Under the pieces are notes generated by a model. That model made no database searches, was not told where the DNA came from, and worked only from the letters and a program-made list of their open reading frames with translations. 64,000 bases of DNA from Aquatica leii. Its lineage: Eukaryota; Arthropoda; Insecta; Coleoptera; Lampyridae. Position numbers and translations under genes: made by a program. The stretch is taken from the NCBI GenBank assembly GCA_035610365.1, contig CM069437.1, positions 61,776,093 to 61,840,092 of the forward strand, given 5' to 3'. Each line of letters opens with the position of its first letter. The stretch's first letter is position 1. Of the stretch, positions 1-12,109 are shown one piece after another.

Positions 1-469
1 AGGATTATAAGATACAAATAAGAAATACACAATAAGATATGTTTGACTAAAGCTTGAGTTCGAATTGCCATACAGAGATTCTACGACATGCGATGGGATA
101 CACAGGTATGAATCACTTTTGGAGGTTCTTGGATTATTATCCGTATGCACGGGAAGATTAATAATTATAGAAAGAGTCGTTTCAAAGCCTTAGCAGTCTT
201 GTTGATAGAATTTTAATCGTATTGAAGCAACATTTACCTGCAAACACTGAATTTAGTAAATCGCTTGATTTTGCCAAAATAGAGCACAATTCTTCCACAG
301 CATAGTTGCTAAAAGCGTAAAGGGAATAACTAATGATAAAAATTAAATATCAAGAAGAATTACTTACAATTTAGCAGAAATCATTTTGATAAATCTAACG
401 ATCTAGTACGATACACATTTTACAAAACTGTGGAAGCAGCAAACCAGTGAATTTTACTTGGAATTATTA
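1..469. other. AT-rich DNA, no gene seen
   Basis: No open frame with recognisable protein similarity and no repeat structure noticed. It is the left flank of the hAT-type insertion that begins at 478. Confidence 0.5.
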
Positions 470-477
470 CTTATAGT

Positions 478-1657
478 CAGTGGCGGCTTCTCTATTAGGT
501 CATTTGGTCAATGACCCTCCAAAAATGAATAAGAAAGGTATTTTATTTGCTTTAAAATTACAGAAAATTTGCGTTTAAATCAAATTATCAGCGTTTAAAT
601 TTCTTGCGTTTAAATAATTGTCAATTTAAACGCAACAGATACGAAAGCTTGCGAATTTATCCGAGGCTGACACGAACTTTTGCCCGCACTTATTATATTA
701 CGATGATAGTTATCCTAATCAAGAGTGAGACACACATAATACAATTTTATGCGAGTTAGAAAAGAAGATAAGTAAATGTTAAAATTCGTTCGCTGGGTTC
801 TCAGCCGGCCGCCTACGCCTACTCAGTGCAATTATCTTTGAGTGCAATGCTATCATTGCTTACGTGACTTACGTCATCTATCGTTATCTTCGCAGCACGT
901 GTGTGTTAAATACAGATTTCTTATCACATATGACAGTAGTTTTTGTTTCATGATAACTGTGGTACAAGACGTTAAAAAATGAATAGCTAATAATTGTTTA
1001 CACATCTAGAATTTATATTTAATGATTGTCCTCGGCCTTTACTTCAAATTCGACCAACCAGTAAACATAAAAATAAAGAAGTTTACAGTAATTCAAGGAA
1101 TCTGTGTATGATTCGTTAGATTGGATTTGTGGAATTGAAATAAATAATAGATTTTAGTGTTTTATATTTACTGTTTTCAGATGATGTATTAATCATTATG
1201 TTGTAAAAATAATGTTATGGATTTATAGCATTTAAAAGAAAAAGTAAAAATCAATTGTGAAGTCAATTAAAGACTATAATCAAAAAGTTTGTAAAAACTA
1301 AAAATAGATACATATGTATATTAAATAAAACAATTGATTGACTTTACATATGACTACAGTGGAAAAAGAGCGATATTTCTCTATGTTAAAAATTCAAACA
1401 TTTCTACGCAATTGGCAATACTATGAGACAATAAAGATGTGCATTTCTATGCTAAGCATTGAAAAATCATTGTAAATTTTAATGAGCTTACTATTGATTA
1501 TTTTGGTAATTGTAATTATAGACGAATATCTTAAATTTTAAACATAATTGATCTTAAATATAAATCACGTTACTGTAATAATGTTTTTATCCTTTTTGCG
1601 ATCATTGCGTTTTTTTTTAAATGACCCTCTTGTATGATTGACCACCAGCCGCCACTG
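478..1657. mobile_element. Non-autonomous hAT-type element with 8-bp TSD
   Basis: The segment starts CAGTGGCGGCT and ends with its exact reverse complement, AGCCGCCACTG. It is bounded on both sides by the same 8 bp, CTTATAGT (470-477 and 1658-1665), which is the target-duplication length of the hAT superfamily. Inside the termini both ends carry related GGTCAAT / GACCCTC sub-repeats. The 1,180-bp interior has no transposase reading frame, so it would depend on a transposase in trans. The perfect duplication suggests a fairly young insertion. A right-end-like remnant of the same family lies at 38865-38883. Confidence 0.88.
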
Positions 1658-1665
1658 CTTATAGT

Positions 1666-2336
1666 TAATACATAAATAATGATGAATGATTTTAATCGAC
1701 AACATAGTCTTGTTAGTTGATGCCAGTCTTAAGAGTCCTTCTTTTAAAAAACAGTGTTTGTTTTTGTTCTCTCTCTTAATAAGGGAATAGTTACTATTCC
1801 ATGCGGGTGTGAGCCTGTAACAGAAATTTGTTATTAATAATTTTCATATAGAGTTGATTATGAAAATCCAAATGTAAGTCATTGTTATGATGATATTATG
1901 ATTTTCGGTTGGATCATATTTGATTTTGGCAAACATTTTTATTTGCTGATTCAGTCCATTCAACGAAACCAGATGTCACCTTATTAGCTCTTTGTCTAAT
2001 TTTTGATTTATCACATATAAAGCCAGTAGTGAGATTAGCAGTCAAGTTTAAAAGTGTATAAGTGTGGGTTTAATTTATAAAAACATTGCTGGTTGGTAAC
2101 AACAGATATAGGAAGGCACTTCTATAAATCGATTATCAGTATATGTTTTGTATTTCCGCTAGTTGAAGCTCTTTCTTTATTTATCTTTTTGAGAGCGTAT
2201 CTTTTACTTGCGTTTGAAATGTATTGCGGGTATTCGTTTCTTAATGTTCTGTTTCTGTATTTTGGTTTTAGCAAGTCTGAATCTATCAGATTCACATCTC
2301 CATAACATAATTTAAAACAAAAATTAAATTTGCTAT
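1666..2336. other. AT-rich spacer, no gene seen
   Basis: Nothing recognisable. A short open frame at the end of this stretch has no plausible composition or neighbour supporting it. Confidence 0.4.
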
Positions 2337-3435
2337 TCAATATCTTGGAGTAGAGTCAAGATTTAGCGATATTTTTCTCTGGGCTTTTAGTAATATTAAC
2401 ATTATAGTAGAATTCAAGTTTCTACGGGTTGCATTCGTATTACAATTTTCCATTTTGGATAATTCCCGTGTTGTCGTTATCACGCAAGCTGAGCTTTTGT
2501 CACACGTCGCAGTGGACATTTTTAGAGCTTGTAATACACTGATTGATTGCGCCGTGCAATCTTGCTTTCATAGACTGGCCTCCGATCGATAAAACTGGTT
2601 TCCAAATCTCCTGTAAAGGAAAACTAGAATTTTGGTTAATATTAAAAGGATTTTTGATTATTTCAACGGATTCCCTAATTTTTCGCTGATAGTAATTAGA
2701 AATAATCGCCAAAATTTTAGTGTTTTCAAACATAATTTGATGACCCGTTTCTAGCACATGTTCTGCCATTGCTGACTTAGAAGATTGTTTAAGACTACAT
2801 CTTTGATGCTCGTTAATAAGAATTTGCATTTGTTTCAAATTAGGAAGAGTAGAAAACCGAGCAATCATGTTGTGTTTAGACAGGATTTCTTATACGGTCC
2901 GTAGTACCCTTAACGTAAGGTGGATAAACGATAGACACCGGTTGAGACATAGATTCCGTTGTTACTCTTGGTTTTGCAGACGTAAACTTTGTAATCAATT
3001 GTTTAATACTTTTTGTATCGTAATTGTTTGCGACTAACAGCTTGGTTAGATAATTTAACCGTTTTTGAAGATTCTGAGGTTGACTTAAGGAAACAGCTCT
3101 GTACACTAAAGAACTACTGATAATTTCTGAAAAAGGTAATGGTGTGACAATCAATTTAAATATCTATTTGTAAACGGTAGGTTCTTGATAAACTGAATTT
3201 GATTCATCTTTGTTTCCAGTAGCTTTCAAAAATGGTAAAGAGGAGTTTCTTTCGAATTCCATAGAAAAACGACAATTAAATTTAAATGAAATAGAAACTC
3301 GTTGAGCAAAGAATAGACATGTTGCCAAATGACAAAGGTGTCATCAACGTATCTATACCAGCAACTGGGTTTTAAATAAAATGCAGATAAACCTGTTTTT
3401 TTAAATCTTTCAGAAAAAGAAAGCTTTATCCACAT
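2337..3435 (-). pseudogene. Penelope-like element relic (RT C-terminus, linker, endonuclease end)
   Basis: Read on the minus strand, the pieces follow Penelope order. First comes the RT palm motif, WYRYVDDTFVIWQH, at about 3370-3320. Then comes the linker with LSQPQNLQKRLNYLTKLL (about 3090-3030). The C-terminal part of the GIY-YIG endonuclease region follows (2868-2500), including KSAMAEHVLETGHQI and KILAIISNYY. Frameshifts and stops separate these parts, and the GIY-YIG tyrosine motif itself is missing. Downstream (2521-2399) is a segment repeated at 19261-19139, probably the element's terminal pseudo-LTR. The copy is 5' truncated and dead. The family assignment is strong because three separate Penelope motifs occur in order. 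Confidence 0.85.
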
Positions 3436-3510
3436 TTTATCTAAAACCCAAGTGCCGGTACAGATACGTTGATCACAGTTTTGTCATATGGTGAACTGGT
3501 GAAGAGCAAA
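3436..3510 (+). pseudogene. Inverted Penelope RT fragment
   Basis: Immediately next to the minus-strand relic, the plus strand carries the same RT segment again: LKP-like residues, then YRYVDH and FVIW. The two RT motif copies are therefore head to head around about 3435. Penelope elements are known for partial inverted copies at the 5' end of insertions, and this fits that pattern. The Asp-Asp pair is degraded to Asp-His. Confidence 0.65.
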
Positions 3511-3544
3511 GATTTGTTGTTACAGTGTAGTTAGAAAATAGTCG

Positions 3545-3790
3545 AAGTTACATAAAAGCACATCGCGAATTTCGCTGGCATTTTCATCTTTCGGTTTGTG
3601 CTTCTGTTCTAAGTAGGAAAGTGATTTCTGTTTGGGTTAATAACTTATTAATAACAAGTCAAAAAAAAAAAAAGAGGTGGTAGCGCAAGAACTGTTAGAG
3701 CTCTGAATAATGTAGAGGCTGTACGAGTAGCGATGGCAAGAAGTCTTCGAAGAATTGCCAAACAGGACAGCATCGCTATTGGACTTTAAC
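3545..3790 (+). pseudogene. Tc1/mariner-type transposase, N-terminal DNA-binding fragment
   Basis: The plus strand encodes, with small frame breaks, HREF, then SRKVISVWVNN, then GGSARTVRALNNVEAVRVAM and ARSLRRIAK. This is the tandem helix-turn-helix region typical of a common insect Tc1/mariner transposase family. Similarity ends near 3790, where a stop follows. The catalytic domain of that family is absent. The adjacent mariner fragment is of a different type, so this is one of two neighbouring relics rather than half of a single gene. A run of 13 A interrupts the frame at about 3661. Confidence 0.7.
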
Positions 3791-3837
3791 TTTTCTAGTA
3801 GATCTGAAAGAAGATTTTAATGTCAATTTGCTGGAAT

Positions 3838-4262
3838 TGGAAAGGTGTGGTGTTGTTCGAACTGCTTCCAAGGAATTAAACGATCAATTTGGTTGCGCAC
3901 TGTCAACAACTGGACAAATTAAATGCAGGAATCAACGAAAAACGGTCAGAATTGTACAATCGTCTAGGGCTCATTTTTCACCAAGATGACGCTTGATCGC
4001 ACACATCTTTGGTGACTCGCCAAACATTATTGAGGCTTGGTTACCTTGCAGATTCAAATTACTGTTTATTTTGATTTTTGCAAAACTCCCTGAATGGTAA
4101 AATTTTTAGTGACGATGACATTGCGAAACCGTACTTGGTTGAATTTATTGCCGATAAAGACCAGAAGTTTTACGAACGTGGAGTTACGTAGTTGCCAGGA
4201 AGATAGCAATTTATAAAAATGGAAAATACATCATTGATTCAATCTTTGTAATGAAGAAACTT
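3838..4262 (+). pseudogene. mariner transposase, C-terminal catalytic fragment
   Basis: Recognisable mariner motifs read in order: LFELLPRN, QLDKLNAGINEKRSELYNR, FHQDDA, SHTSLVTRQTLLRLGY, LQNSLNGKIFSDDD and KDQKFYERGV. The second catalytic Asp (in HQD) is present. The stretch that normally carries the third Asp (PYSPD...SDY) is mostly deleted, and only LADSNY remains. At least three in-frame stops occur. It is a dead fragment of the DD34D mariner family. No terminal inverted repeat was found. Confidence 0.85.
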
Positions 4263-6296
4263 TTATTTACTTGTTGGCTGGGTGCCTTTTTACTACTACT
4301 TCTTACTAATACAGTGCACGCTGTTTAATAGAATCCCATTAGGACTTGGGGTTTTTGATATTAATAACCGAATGATAACAATATCCGATATTCAACAAAA
4401 AAGAAAATAAATGTTTATTGGTTAGAAAGCGGTATATATCTACAGCGTACATACAAACAAAAAATACCAAAATAAAAGTTGTAATAAAACATTTAAATAA
4501 TCTAAGTTTGCTGACACCGTTAATAAATGAAATGAAAAATAATGTTGTCATGTTTAATTCACTATTATAAGAACTACATATTTTTTCTCAGTAATTTGTT
4601 GACACTAAAAATAAATACAAAATAATGTTATCACATAAGACGTAGTTAAATTAAGTTGTTACAGATGTTTAAATGAGGTAAAGTTATGTAGGTCAGTCTA
4701 AATGTTTGAATAAATAAATAACACTGCAAAAATAAAGCTGAATATGCAAGTCAAGTAATTTTAGGGTACAATAATTAAATCCGTTACTTTCTTTACAATA
4801 GTATTATCAAAATTTAGCTAAAAAACTCATGCAAAATAGGTTTATTATTCATGTATCGAAACAAATCAGAGAAGAAAATTAATAACATAAACCGAAATTA
4901 TGATTACTATAAACGATGTTTTTTCTATGTAGTAGCATACGTCCGGTCCGTTTTTTAAAAAAGTGATAACATTACCCGACTGATAAAATTATATTTAAAT
5001 TATCTAAAACTACAAACCCCTCGCAAGTTATAATTTATTCACTCAATTTAATTGTCTGTATTATCTAAGCACAACATTTTCTAAGAGTGATAGGAATTTT
5101 CATGTTAAAATATTGCTAGAAACAACATATTAAATGAAAATTGTATTAAGAAAATGAAACCTCATCATTTCGTCTTCGTTCTATGAATACATCAATGCCA
5201 TTTAAAATAAACTTTGTTTCAGTAAATAATTGGGTCATTCACAATTACTTTTAGTTATTAATCATCTTTTTGATCAGATTGTTTTATACTTTTTATCTTT
5301 GTTATTAATTAAGTACATCGTTAATTATCTCTAATTACTGCTTAAAACTTTTTATTTACAAATCAAAGGGTATGAGCATGAAAAAAAAACGCCGAGTTTT
5401 CTAAAAATTTGAATATCTTAGTTTTTATTTAAGCACAAAAATTGTTTAATGTATTTTAGAAAATAACGTAGACTGTTGTTAATTAAATTAAATTAAATTA
5501 GGTTTTTTAAGAATATTATTAACATTTTATTAAATACAGGAATCCCAGATTTCAAATTTATTTGATGAGCAAATAAAAACGTGTATTAAAAAAGAAACAA
5601 GACAGACTTTTCTTATTATTAAAGTAAATTCATCTACATGAATCAATATGAGGGTCTTTCTTGACTTGACGCTGGTTGAAGGAAAGTTTTCTATTTCACA
5701 GTACTTGCACGTCTTTTAATTCTTTGTCCCAACGGTAAACAATAGCTAATGAAAGAGTTTCTTAGCCAAAAGCATTTTCTAAACTTTCTTTATATTTAGT
5801 TTTTTAAATCACAGTAATTTTTTTTATGAACTTTTTTACAATTACTTTTAGAAGTATGATCCTTTGTTGTCGTTTTAATTTATATGTATTGTTTTAAAGT
5901 TTTATATTTTATTTGCGCGGTAAATATAATTGTTAATTCTTAAATTACAAAAACACGTAACTTTAGACTTTAGAGTTAATGTTGCTATTAGTTTGCCGAG
6001 AAGAAACTTTATTACATTTGTACGATTGTTTTGTTCTTTATTACTTTTATACTTCCATTACAGTATATGCAACAATTGATTCTTCTTTGCCACAAGCTAA
6101 AACCGAAGTAGAAGAGATATTTGCAAATGTGTTATTCAATACAAAGTTTTATATTACAATAACAAACAAAACTTCGAATAAGCAACAATTGGAAAATTTA
6201 TTTATATTTGTCTGCCAACGTAGTACCTTGAAAATAATGTCTTGTAGAATTTTCAGTTTTTATTTTAAAAAGTCGGCGGTTTTTGGATTTTTTTTT
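4263..6296. other. AT-rich spacer, no gene seen
   Basis: About 2 kb of very AT-rich sequence. Short open frames here (for example 5979-6332 plus and 4339-4551 minus) have low-complexity translations, no recognisable motifs and no splice-site support, so they are not called genes. Confidence 0.4.
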
Positions 6297-7835
6297 TGTT
6301 ACGGTAAAAACGTAAGCTCTGCACTCGGCTGAAGAGCGATCAGTTATCTGTAACTCAATCCACGCCAAAGAAGGGCATTAGTAGCTCAAAGTTTCGGTGA
6401 GGGGGTGGATAAGCTAATAGAATTCAGTCTGTTTTCGATCTGCCTATTAAAATCGGTTGAAAAGGCACCAAAGCGAGAAAAATACTTCAAATGCTTGTGT
6501 TTTGAGAACAAAAATAGAACTGATAATTTTAAATTAAAATATTTTTAGGTTGAATTGAACCTTCCATTTCCCTTGATTACAGGGCGATTTTTCTTGTTCG
6601 ATAATAACAAAAAAGGAAAGTATCTGTTATATATGAAACAGATTAAACAACAAAAAAAACAAGTCTTGAGGCGGTGGGAATATTATTGGTACCGACAAAA
6701 TTATCTTTATATCTTTCTTTATACAAGGATAAGGAGAAAACGAATGTACAATAGACAAACATCCTTATTAACTGATAGCTAATACTATAATAAAAATTTT
6801 AACTACAATAATTTATTTGAGGCACAAACAGCTTGTTTTCACCAGACAACACTTAAGGAAAACAAATAGGACATTTATTTCAACATCAACTTTAAAAACA
6901 AGAAATATAAATCAAACAACTATCTGTAAAGCAATATCACAGTAATTTCAATTTCAGATATATTTAACTATCAAACTACGCAACACCCTGTACGAGTAAA
7001 TGGTTACGGTAGCAAAGTTAAATTTAATTAAGTTACGTTAAAAGAATTGATTAGAAATATGGAGTTAATACAAAATTGAAAAGCAAGGCGCACAGTTAAG
7101 CTTGAATAACTAAATAATCTGAAAGATAATAAATAAAAAGAAAGCGTAAGCGTATACTTGGTCGTTGTACATACGAAATACTAAAAATTTTTAAATACAG
7201 AAATAAAGTACTGACATGTTTACAGTGCTGCTAGCTCTAGTGCGCTAAAATTCTAATTTTTTGTGATATTTAAATTAAATCTGCAGGCCGGACAAGTGTG
7301 CTAATAAATCTTCAAGATATTTTATTAACGAAGAATATCTTGGGGCAACGACAATGACATGAGCTCTTCTATTTAGTAGTTAATCACCATTAAAACGATT
7401 CCTGAACCGTGTAATTAGCTGTAATTAAAGAAATTCTTGAAGTTATTACGTAACGGTAGTAAAATGCTATAAGGACAAAAAAATTTAAATTTTTTACATT
7501 CGATTATTGAATTTTTATTCGTTTTACTTGTACATCATGCGGATGTTCAAAGATTCTTAAGTTAAAAATTTTATTGAGCATTTCGTTAACACGTGCTGAT
7601 TTTTTAGTTTGCTAATTACAATGCATAGACGTTAACGTAAACGGTAGAGAGAGTAAATCCAATATTGCCAACGGAGTTTAAACTGAGCAAAATCTATACA
7701 AGGCAAGAAACCATAAAAGGTGTTTTAACATAACATCTAATTTTTTGGATTGTCTATTAAAAATTCCGAATGCGAACGTAGTAGACGACGCCGTTTGATG
7801 TCAGGGAAATTAGTTTTTTTTGTAGACGTCACACA
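6297..7835. mobile_element. LTR-like segment related to the solo LTR at 11100 (3' end uncertain)
   Basis: The start, TGTTACGGTAAAAACGTAAG, matches the start of the solo LTR at 11100 (TGTTATGGTAAGAACGTAAA). Internal pieces also match, such as GTTTTCACCAGACAACACTTA. The 3' boundary is unresolved: CACACA followed by TTTT at 7836-7839 would match the TTTT before the start, but poly-T makes that weak evidence. Confidence 0.4.
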
Positions 7836-7894
7836 TTTTAAACCTTTCGAAATAAAACTCTAGGTTTCTTTATAATGTACTAGAAATAAAAAAC

Positions 7895-8075
7895 CACTGT
7901 GACATTTACCACTCTGCAGATGCAAGCTGCAATGTCTGGCGAAACTTTAGTTTGTTTGGGTTTGCAAACGACAATACGGAAAAGGCTACTTCTTGTTTTG
8001 GCTCTCAAGGAGAGACTAGGAACAAGCCTAAAAAGTCTGGGTGTTTAATTACGACGCAGTCTAAGCCGAAATACT
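7895..8075 (+). repeat. Penelope 3'-end repeat with degenerate hammerhead core
   Basis: This sequence recurs at 40562-40775 (plus, directly downstream of a Penelope endonuclease relic) and at 45478-45825 (both strands). The core that reads CTGAAGA in the other copies is CTGCAGA here (7914-7920), with GAAA at 7941-7944. A required core A is therefore lost, and this copy should not self-cleave. Confidence 0.7.
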
Positions 8076-8299
8076 AGAAATAACTTAAATATGCCTGCAA
8101 ATCAAACAGCTTTTACATTACATTGGGCTTACCCACCACTTTCTACGCGGCGAACCATGGCAAATATTTTTTGTGAGGGTTCAGACTTTCGAAACGAAGG
8201 AAAAGTAGAAAATATATTGCAGTTCTAAAAATGTTTGACTCTGAAAATAATCCAAACTGTTGTGTTACGTAATAATAAAAATGCTGAGCGTTGAAACAA

Positions 8300-9160
8300 G
8301 CCAAAAACAGATGATACCGACATTTTATCTTTGCTTGGTATTTGTTATTTTGATGGTGGCTAATGATGATACCAAATTGGACTATCAGGATTTGTGGTCG
8401 AAAAAATTTGGTTGAAACAGGTTCCCACAGCTGACCAAAACTATCAGAGTTGAGAGAAAATAGAGACAAATTTGCATCATTACGAAGATTTTTGATTTTC
8501 TGAACGATACATTTTTAAAACGTTTTACACTAGATAAAAACGTCGTGGTTGAAATGTTATCTTTATTTTGAGGCACATCTCTTTTCAAGGTTTTCATGAA
8601 AGAAAAGCCCGGTAAATATGTGTTTTTATACCAATGTTTGCAGACTCGTTACCTGTTGCGCGTAGAAGTTTAACAGGAAAAATTCCCCATGGGGAATTGT
8701 AAAACGATTGCTAGATCCAATTTGGAATTCTGGACGTAACGTAACAACAGAAATATATTATATCTCTATGTAGCTAGTAGAAGATCTTTATAAAGATATT
8801 GTGCTGGCTTTAATTAGCGGTGAAAATAAAAATTAAGTTGTTGATATCGTAGACCAAATGGCGAGAAAATATATGTACTTCTAAGCGATCGACACGACGA
8901 TGGCCACTCTCCGTTTTTTTACTTTGTTAAATATTTCAGCCATCAATGCGTACTCAGTATTTATTCTCAATTGTCCGCATTGGAATGAAAGTAGATGTAA
9001 CCGTTGTTTTTGCAAGTTGCGGAAATGTTGCGTTCTTCAATTGTTGAAAAATATTTGTTTCAGTGACAAATGCAGGTTTTTTTTTGTGAACAACTACAAC
9101 TTTAGATACTGGAGTGTTGAAAATCCGCATTTGCTCATGAAAAGACACACACAATATCCA
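8300..9160 (+). pseudogene. piggyBac-type transposase relic
   Basis: On the plus strand, broken by frameshifts and stops, one reads the piggyBac series: LDYQDLWSKKFG and NRFPQLTKT (8375-8440), RFTLDKNVVVEML, FMKEKPGKYVFLYQC (8595-8640), then GRNVTTE (8730-8750), VVDIVDQMARKYM (8840-8875) and the C-terminal LLNISAINAYSVF (8925-8965). A few cysteines follow, as in the usual Cys-rich tail. The expected length of such proteins is 550-600 residues, so roughly half remains. The catalytic aspartates cannot all be placed. A second, unrelated-position piggyBac relic lies at 50205-50560 on the other strand. Confidence 0.8.
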
Positions 9161-9347
9161 TAAGAAATAAACGTTTAGCGGGAATATCAGGTGATACTGT
9201 TGTTGTGCCATTATCTATTAATTCTAACCACAATAGTATTATTTACTTGAAAATGTTCTCCACTGTTATACCTCACATTGTTCAAGAACTAAAAAATCAA
9301 TTGGATATTGATGGAAACAAGAACTTTAATGAAGGTTTGATAGATTT

Positions 9348-10564
9348 TGTTACAAGCTTTAGGTCTTACGAACCTTGCACGGCCAACTCACACAGTCGGA
9401 GATAGGGGAGGTTCAAGGGAATTATGCTTAAAGGCGCCAGATCTACTCCAAAGTACCACTTCTGCCTCGATCACGACAGACGGTCCAAACTTGGAACTAA
9501 ATTTGAGGTTCGTAATCCTTGTCACTCTGATGTTCGAGTAGCCAAAGTTTGTTACTAGGTAACGACAATTAAAAGAGAAAGGTATGTTGCCATAAAAGAA
9601 AGATTAACCAGTATAACAACTTTAATATAGTAACGTCGATGAACACAAATATATTGAATTTTCAGTGCATAAATGCCAGCAGTATCGGCAACACACAATA
9701 CATATGTAAGTTAAGTTGAAGCGAAGAAAATTGTGTAGTAAATATTGTTTGTACGCAGCATGCGAAACACACAAAATAATTAATGATACTACCTTAATGG
9801 TAATAAAACAATGACAGTAATTACGGAATTAACACTAGTTAAAGTTTCGTAAGCGACCTTTCTGACAGCGATAAAATAAGTAAATAAACTTATCCACAAT
9901 CTAGTAACTCTTTGGTCGAAGAAAACGTTTTCCCCGGCAAGTGAGCCTGAAATAAAGTTGAATAGCAAATCGTGTCAAACCAATGCCTCACGAAATCAAG
10001 ATCTACAAAAATGGTTAATTATTGCTAAAGAAAGTACACATAACATAACCCGATTGTCGAATGCTGTTGTACAACTTCAATGAAAGTTGGTTTCGCAGGT
10101 GTTTGCCGCATGAGTAGGATCTCGCAAAAACGTGATTGTCTTCGGTTTATTTAGTTTTAACCGTAGGCCTTATAGATAGAGTTATACTCGTCCCATGAAA
10201 GTATTTGTCGATGTTAATCCTTCATAATTCGTTATCGAATAGAAACATGTGCCAGAACGTGGTGGAACGGCTATCAAATTAACGATAAATTACAACAGAA
10301 TTCTAATAAAACGGAAGCAATTATCTTACCCGGTGACTACTCAAATATTTTACGATCGTAATGAAATTATAATTTGATTCCCATTATTAAGGATGATCTT
10401 CGAAAGTATTCTTAAGCCACACCGGCCATTTTATGCAGTTGACAGCTTAACGATTTCGTCGTAAATGACAGTCACACGAAAAGATCGGCAGAGGGCGTCA
10501 AAACCGGAATCTAATTTTAATTCAATATACCGAGTACTCCGTTAGAAAAATTTTGCAGATAACA
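9348..10564. mobile_element. Solo LTR, TGTTAC...TAACA, TSD ATTT
   Basis: The 1,217-bp segment begins TGTTACAAGCTT and ends GATAACA. It is flanked by ATTT on both sides (9344-9347 and 10565-10568). A related segment occurs at 34753-36107 with the same start and a shared GC-rich block (CACGGCCAACTCACA, GGCGCCAGA). Four-bp duplications with TGTTA...TAACA ends fit Ty3/gypsy LTRs. There is no internal coding region, so it is a recombination-derived solo LTR. Short open frames inside it are incidental. Confidence 0.8.
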
Positions 10565-10568
10565 ATTT

Positions 10569-11095
10569 TCAACAAGATGGATCACTATCTTGTTTTTGTC
10601 ATTCCATTTTTGGATTTCTCTATCTATTTATTTATCTATCCATTTTCTCTATCACCCCTTGACTTTCTTCTAGAGCTATTTGAAAATTGTTTTATTTAAA
10701 ACACAACCTACGTCAATAGAAGATCTTTGTCAACGTATTATTAGAGAATGCAGATTCATTCCAAGAGAAGTGTCTTATTTTGTTTAAAACAAAATGGAAT
10801 GCATTTTGAGCATCTAGTTAAATAAAATAGCATTTTAATAAAATACAGTTTGTTTTACTCAAATTATGAGTTTTGTTATCTGGTGTATTAAATGAAAAAA
10901 TAAATTGTGCAAATGGATACTAGCCAACGAGACCTTTGATTGGAAGTATCACAAAAGGTACGATGTCATTTAAAATTTTAAAATTGGGGTGTATGGTGTC
11001 TAGGTGATGGCTTACTCCTTGATTGAAGTATGGGTGTTTCCTTCCCCGTGCTTGTATAACATTTATGTCAATTTTTTGAAATATTTGCATTGAAA
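10569..11095. other. AT-rich spacer between two solo LTRs
   Basis: No gene or further repeat structure recognised; includes a pyrimidine-rich run at about 10600-10660. Confidence 0.4.
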
Positions 11096-11099
11096 GTTT

Positions 11100-12082
11100 T
11101 GTTATGGTAAGAACGTAAATCCGCGCTAGGCTGAAGTGCAATCACTTACAAGTAACTTAATCACTCCACAGCAAGTAGCGGCAGCTTAGAGCTTTGGAGA
11201 GTGGATCGTGAGCGTGAAATTAATAGGAATCAGTTTGATCTTTAATGTAATAAATAATTTAATTAAAAGAGCGCCAAAGCTACAGAAGTCTGTTTTCACC
11301 TGACAACACTTACGATAGATAAATCGATTAACATAAGTCTAACAACGAGTATATTTATTTCAACGACATAAAAAGAATAAAATCGCAAGTAAGATAAGAA
11401 ATATATAACATTTATTAGTAAATGGCTTAACGCTGCATTCAGTAAATGAAAGTTGGTGAATACAAAAAAATTACAGTATCACGAAATTATAGTTTAAAAC
11501 TTGTTACATAAATACAAAACGTTGCGTACGTTACTTGTGATAACTGTGATTATATGTCGACTCGATCGTGCATACGACCGACGCTAAAACATATAATTAA
11601 GTATAAGAAACAAGGTACTTCTCAGCGTTCCTAATATGCGATTAGCTAATGCCATGTTCAAAACATCCTTTTAAAATCCTTGAAAGTTAAGCTGATAAGC
11701 ACATATATAATTATTCTATCACAAATAAGATGCTAAAAGTTTTATAGGATAATTAAAACCAAAGTGCGCTCAGCTACCCGAAGTCGTATGGTTTAGTAAT
11801 TGTCTTCTGAGTATGCTTTATTTGTCGGTCATTGAAATTTTCCGTGCCGGTGACCAAATTTGCTATGATAATAAATGAGAAATTAAATCCCGCTGTAAAA
11901 TGGAAATGCATTCTTATCCCATCGATAACCACTAATATCGACGATGTTCTACGATACTTAAAATGTAGGAATTACTAGGCATGGCGTTAATACACTTGCT
12001 ATTTAGTTCCTGTTAGAGGCGGAAATGATCACCAGTGCGTAAATGACAGCACAGGAAAGCGTACTAAGGTTTTAATATAACA
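11100..12082. mobile_element. Solo LTR, TGTTA...TAACA, TSD GTTT
   Basis: The 983-bp segment starts TGTTATGGTAAG and ends ATATAACA. It is flanked by GTTT at 11096-11099 and 12083-12086. It resembles the segment at 6297 and also parts of 27132-27650 (AATTAAAAGAGCGCCAAA). Near its end it shares CGTAAATGACAG with the solo LTR at 9348, so these LTRs belong to one group. No coding interior is present. Confidence 0.8.
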
Positions 12083-12109
12083 GTTTTTTAATTGACACCC
12101 TGTATATAC

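Noticed and set aside
5979..6332. 117-codon open frame
   Set aside because: AT-driven, low-complexity hydrophobic translation, overlaps the start of an LTR-like segment, and has no recognisable domain.
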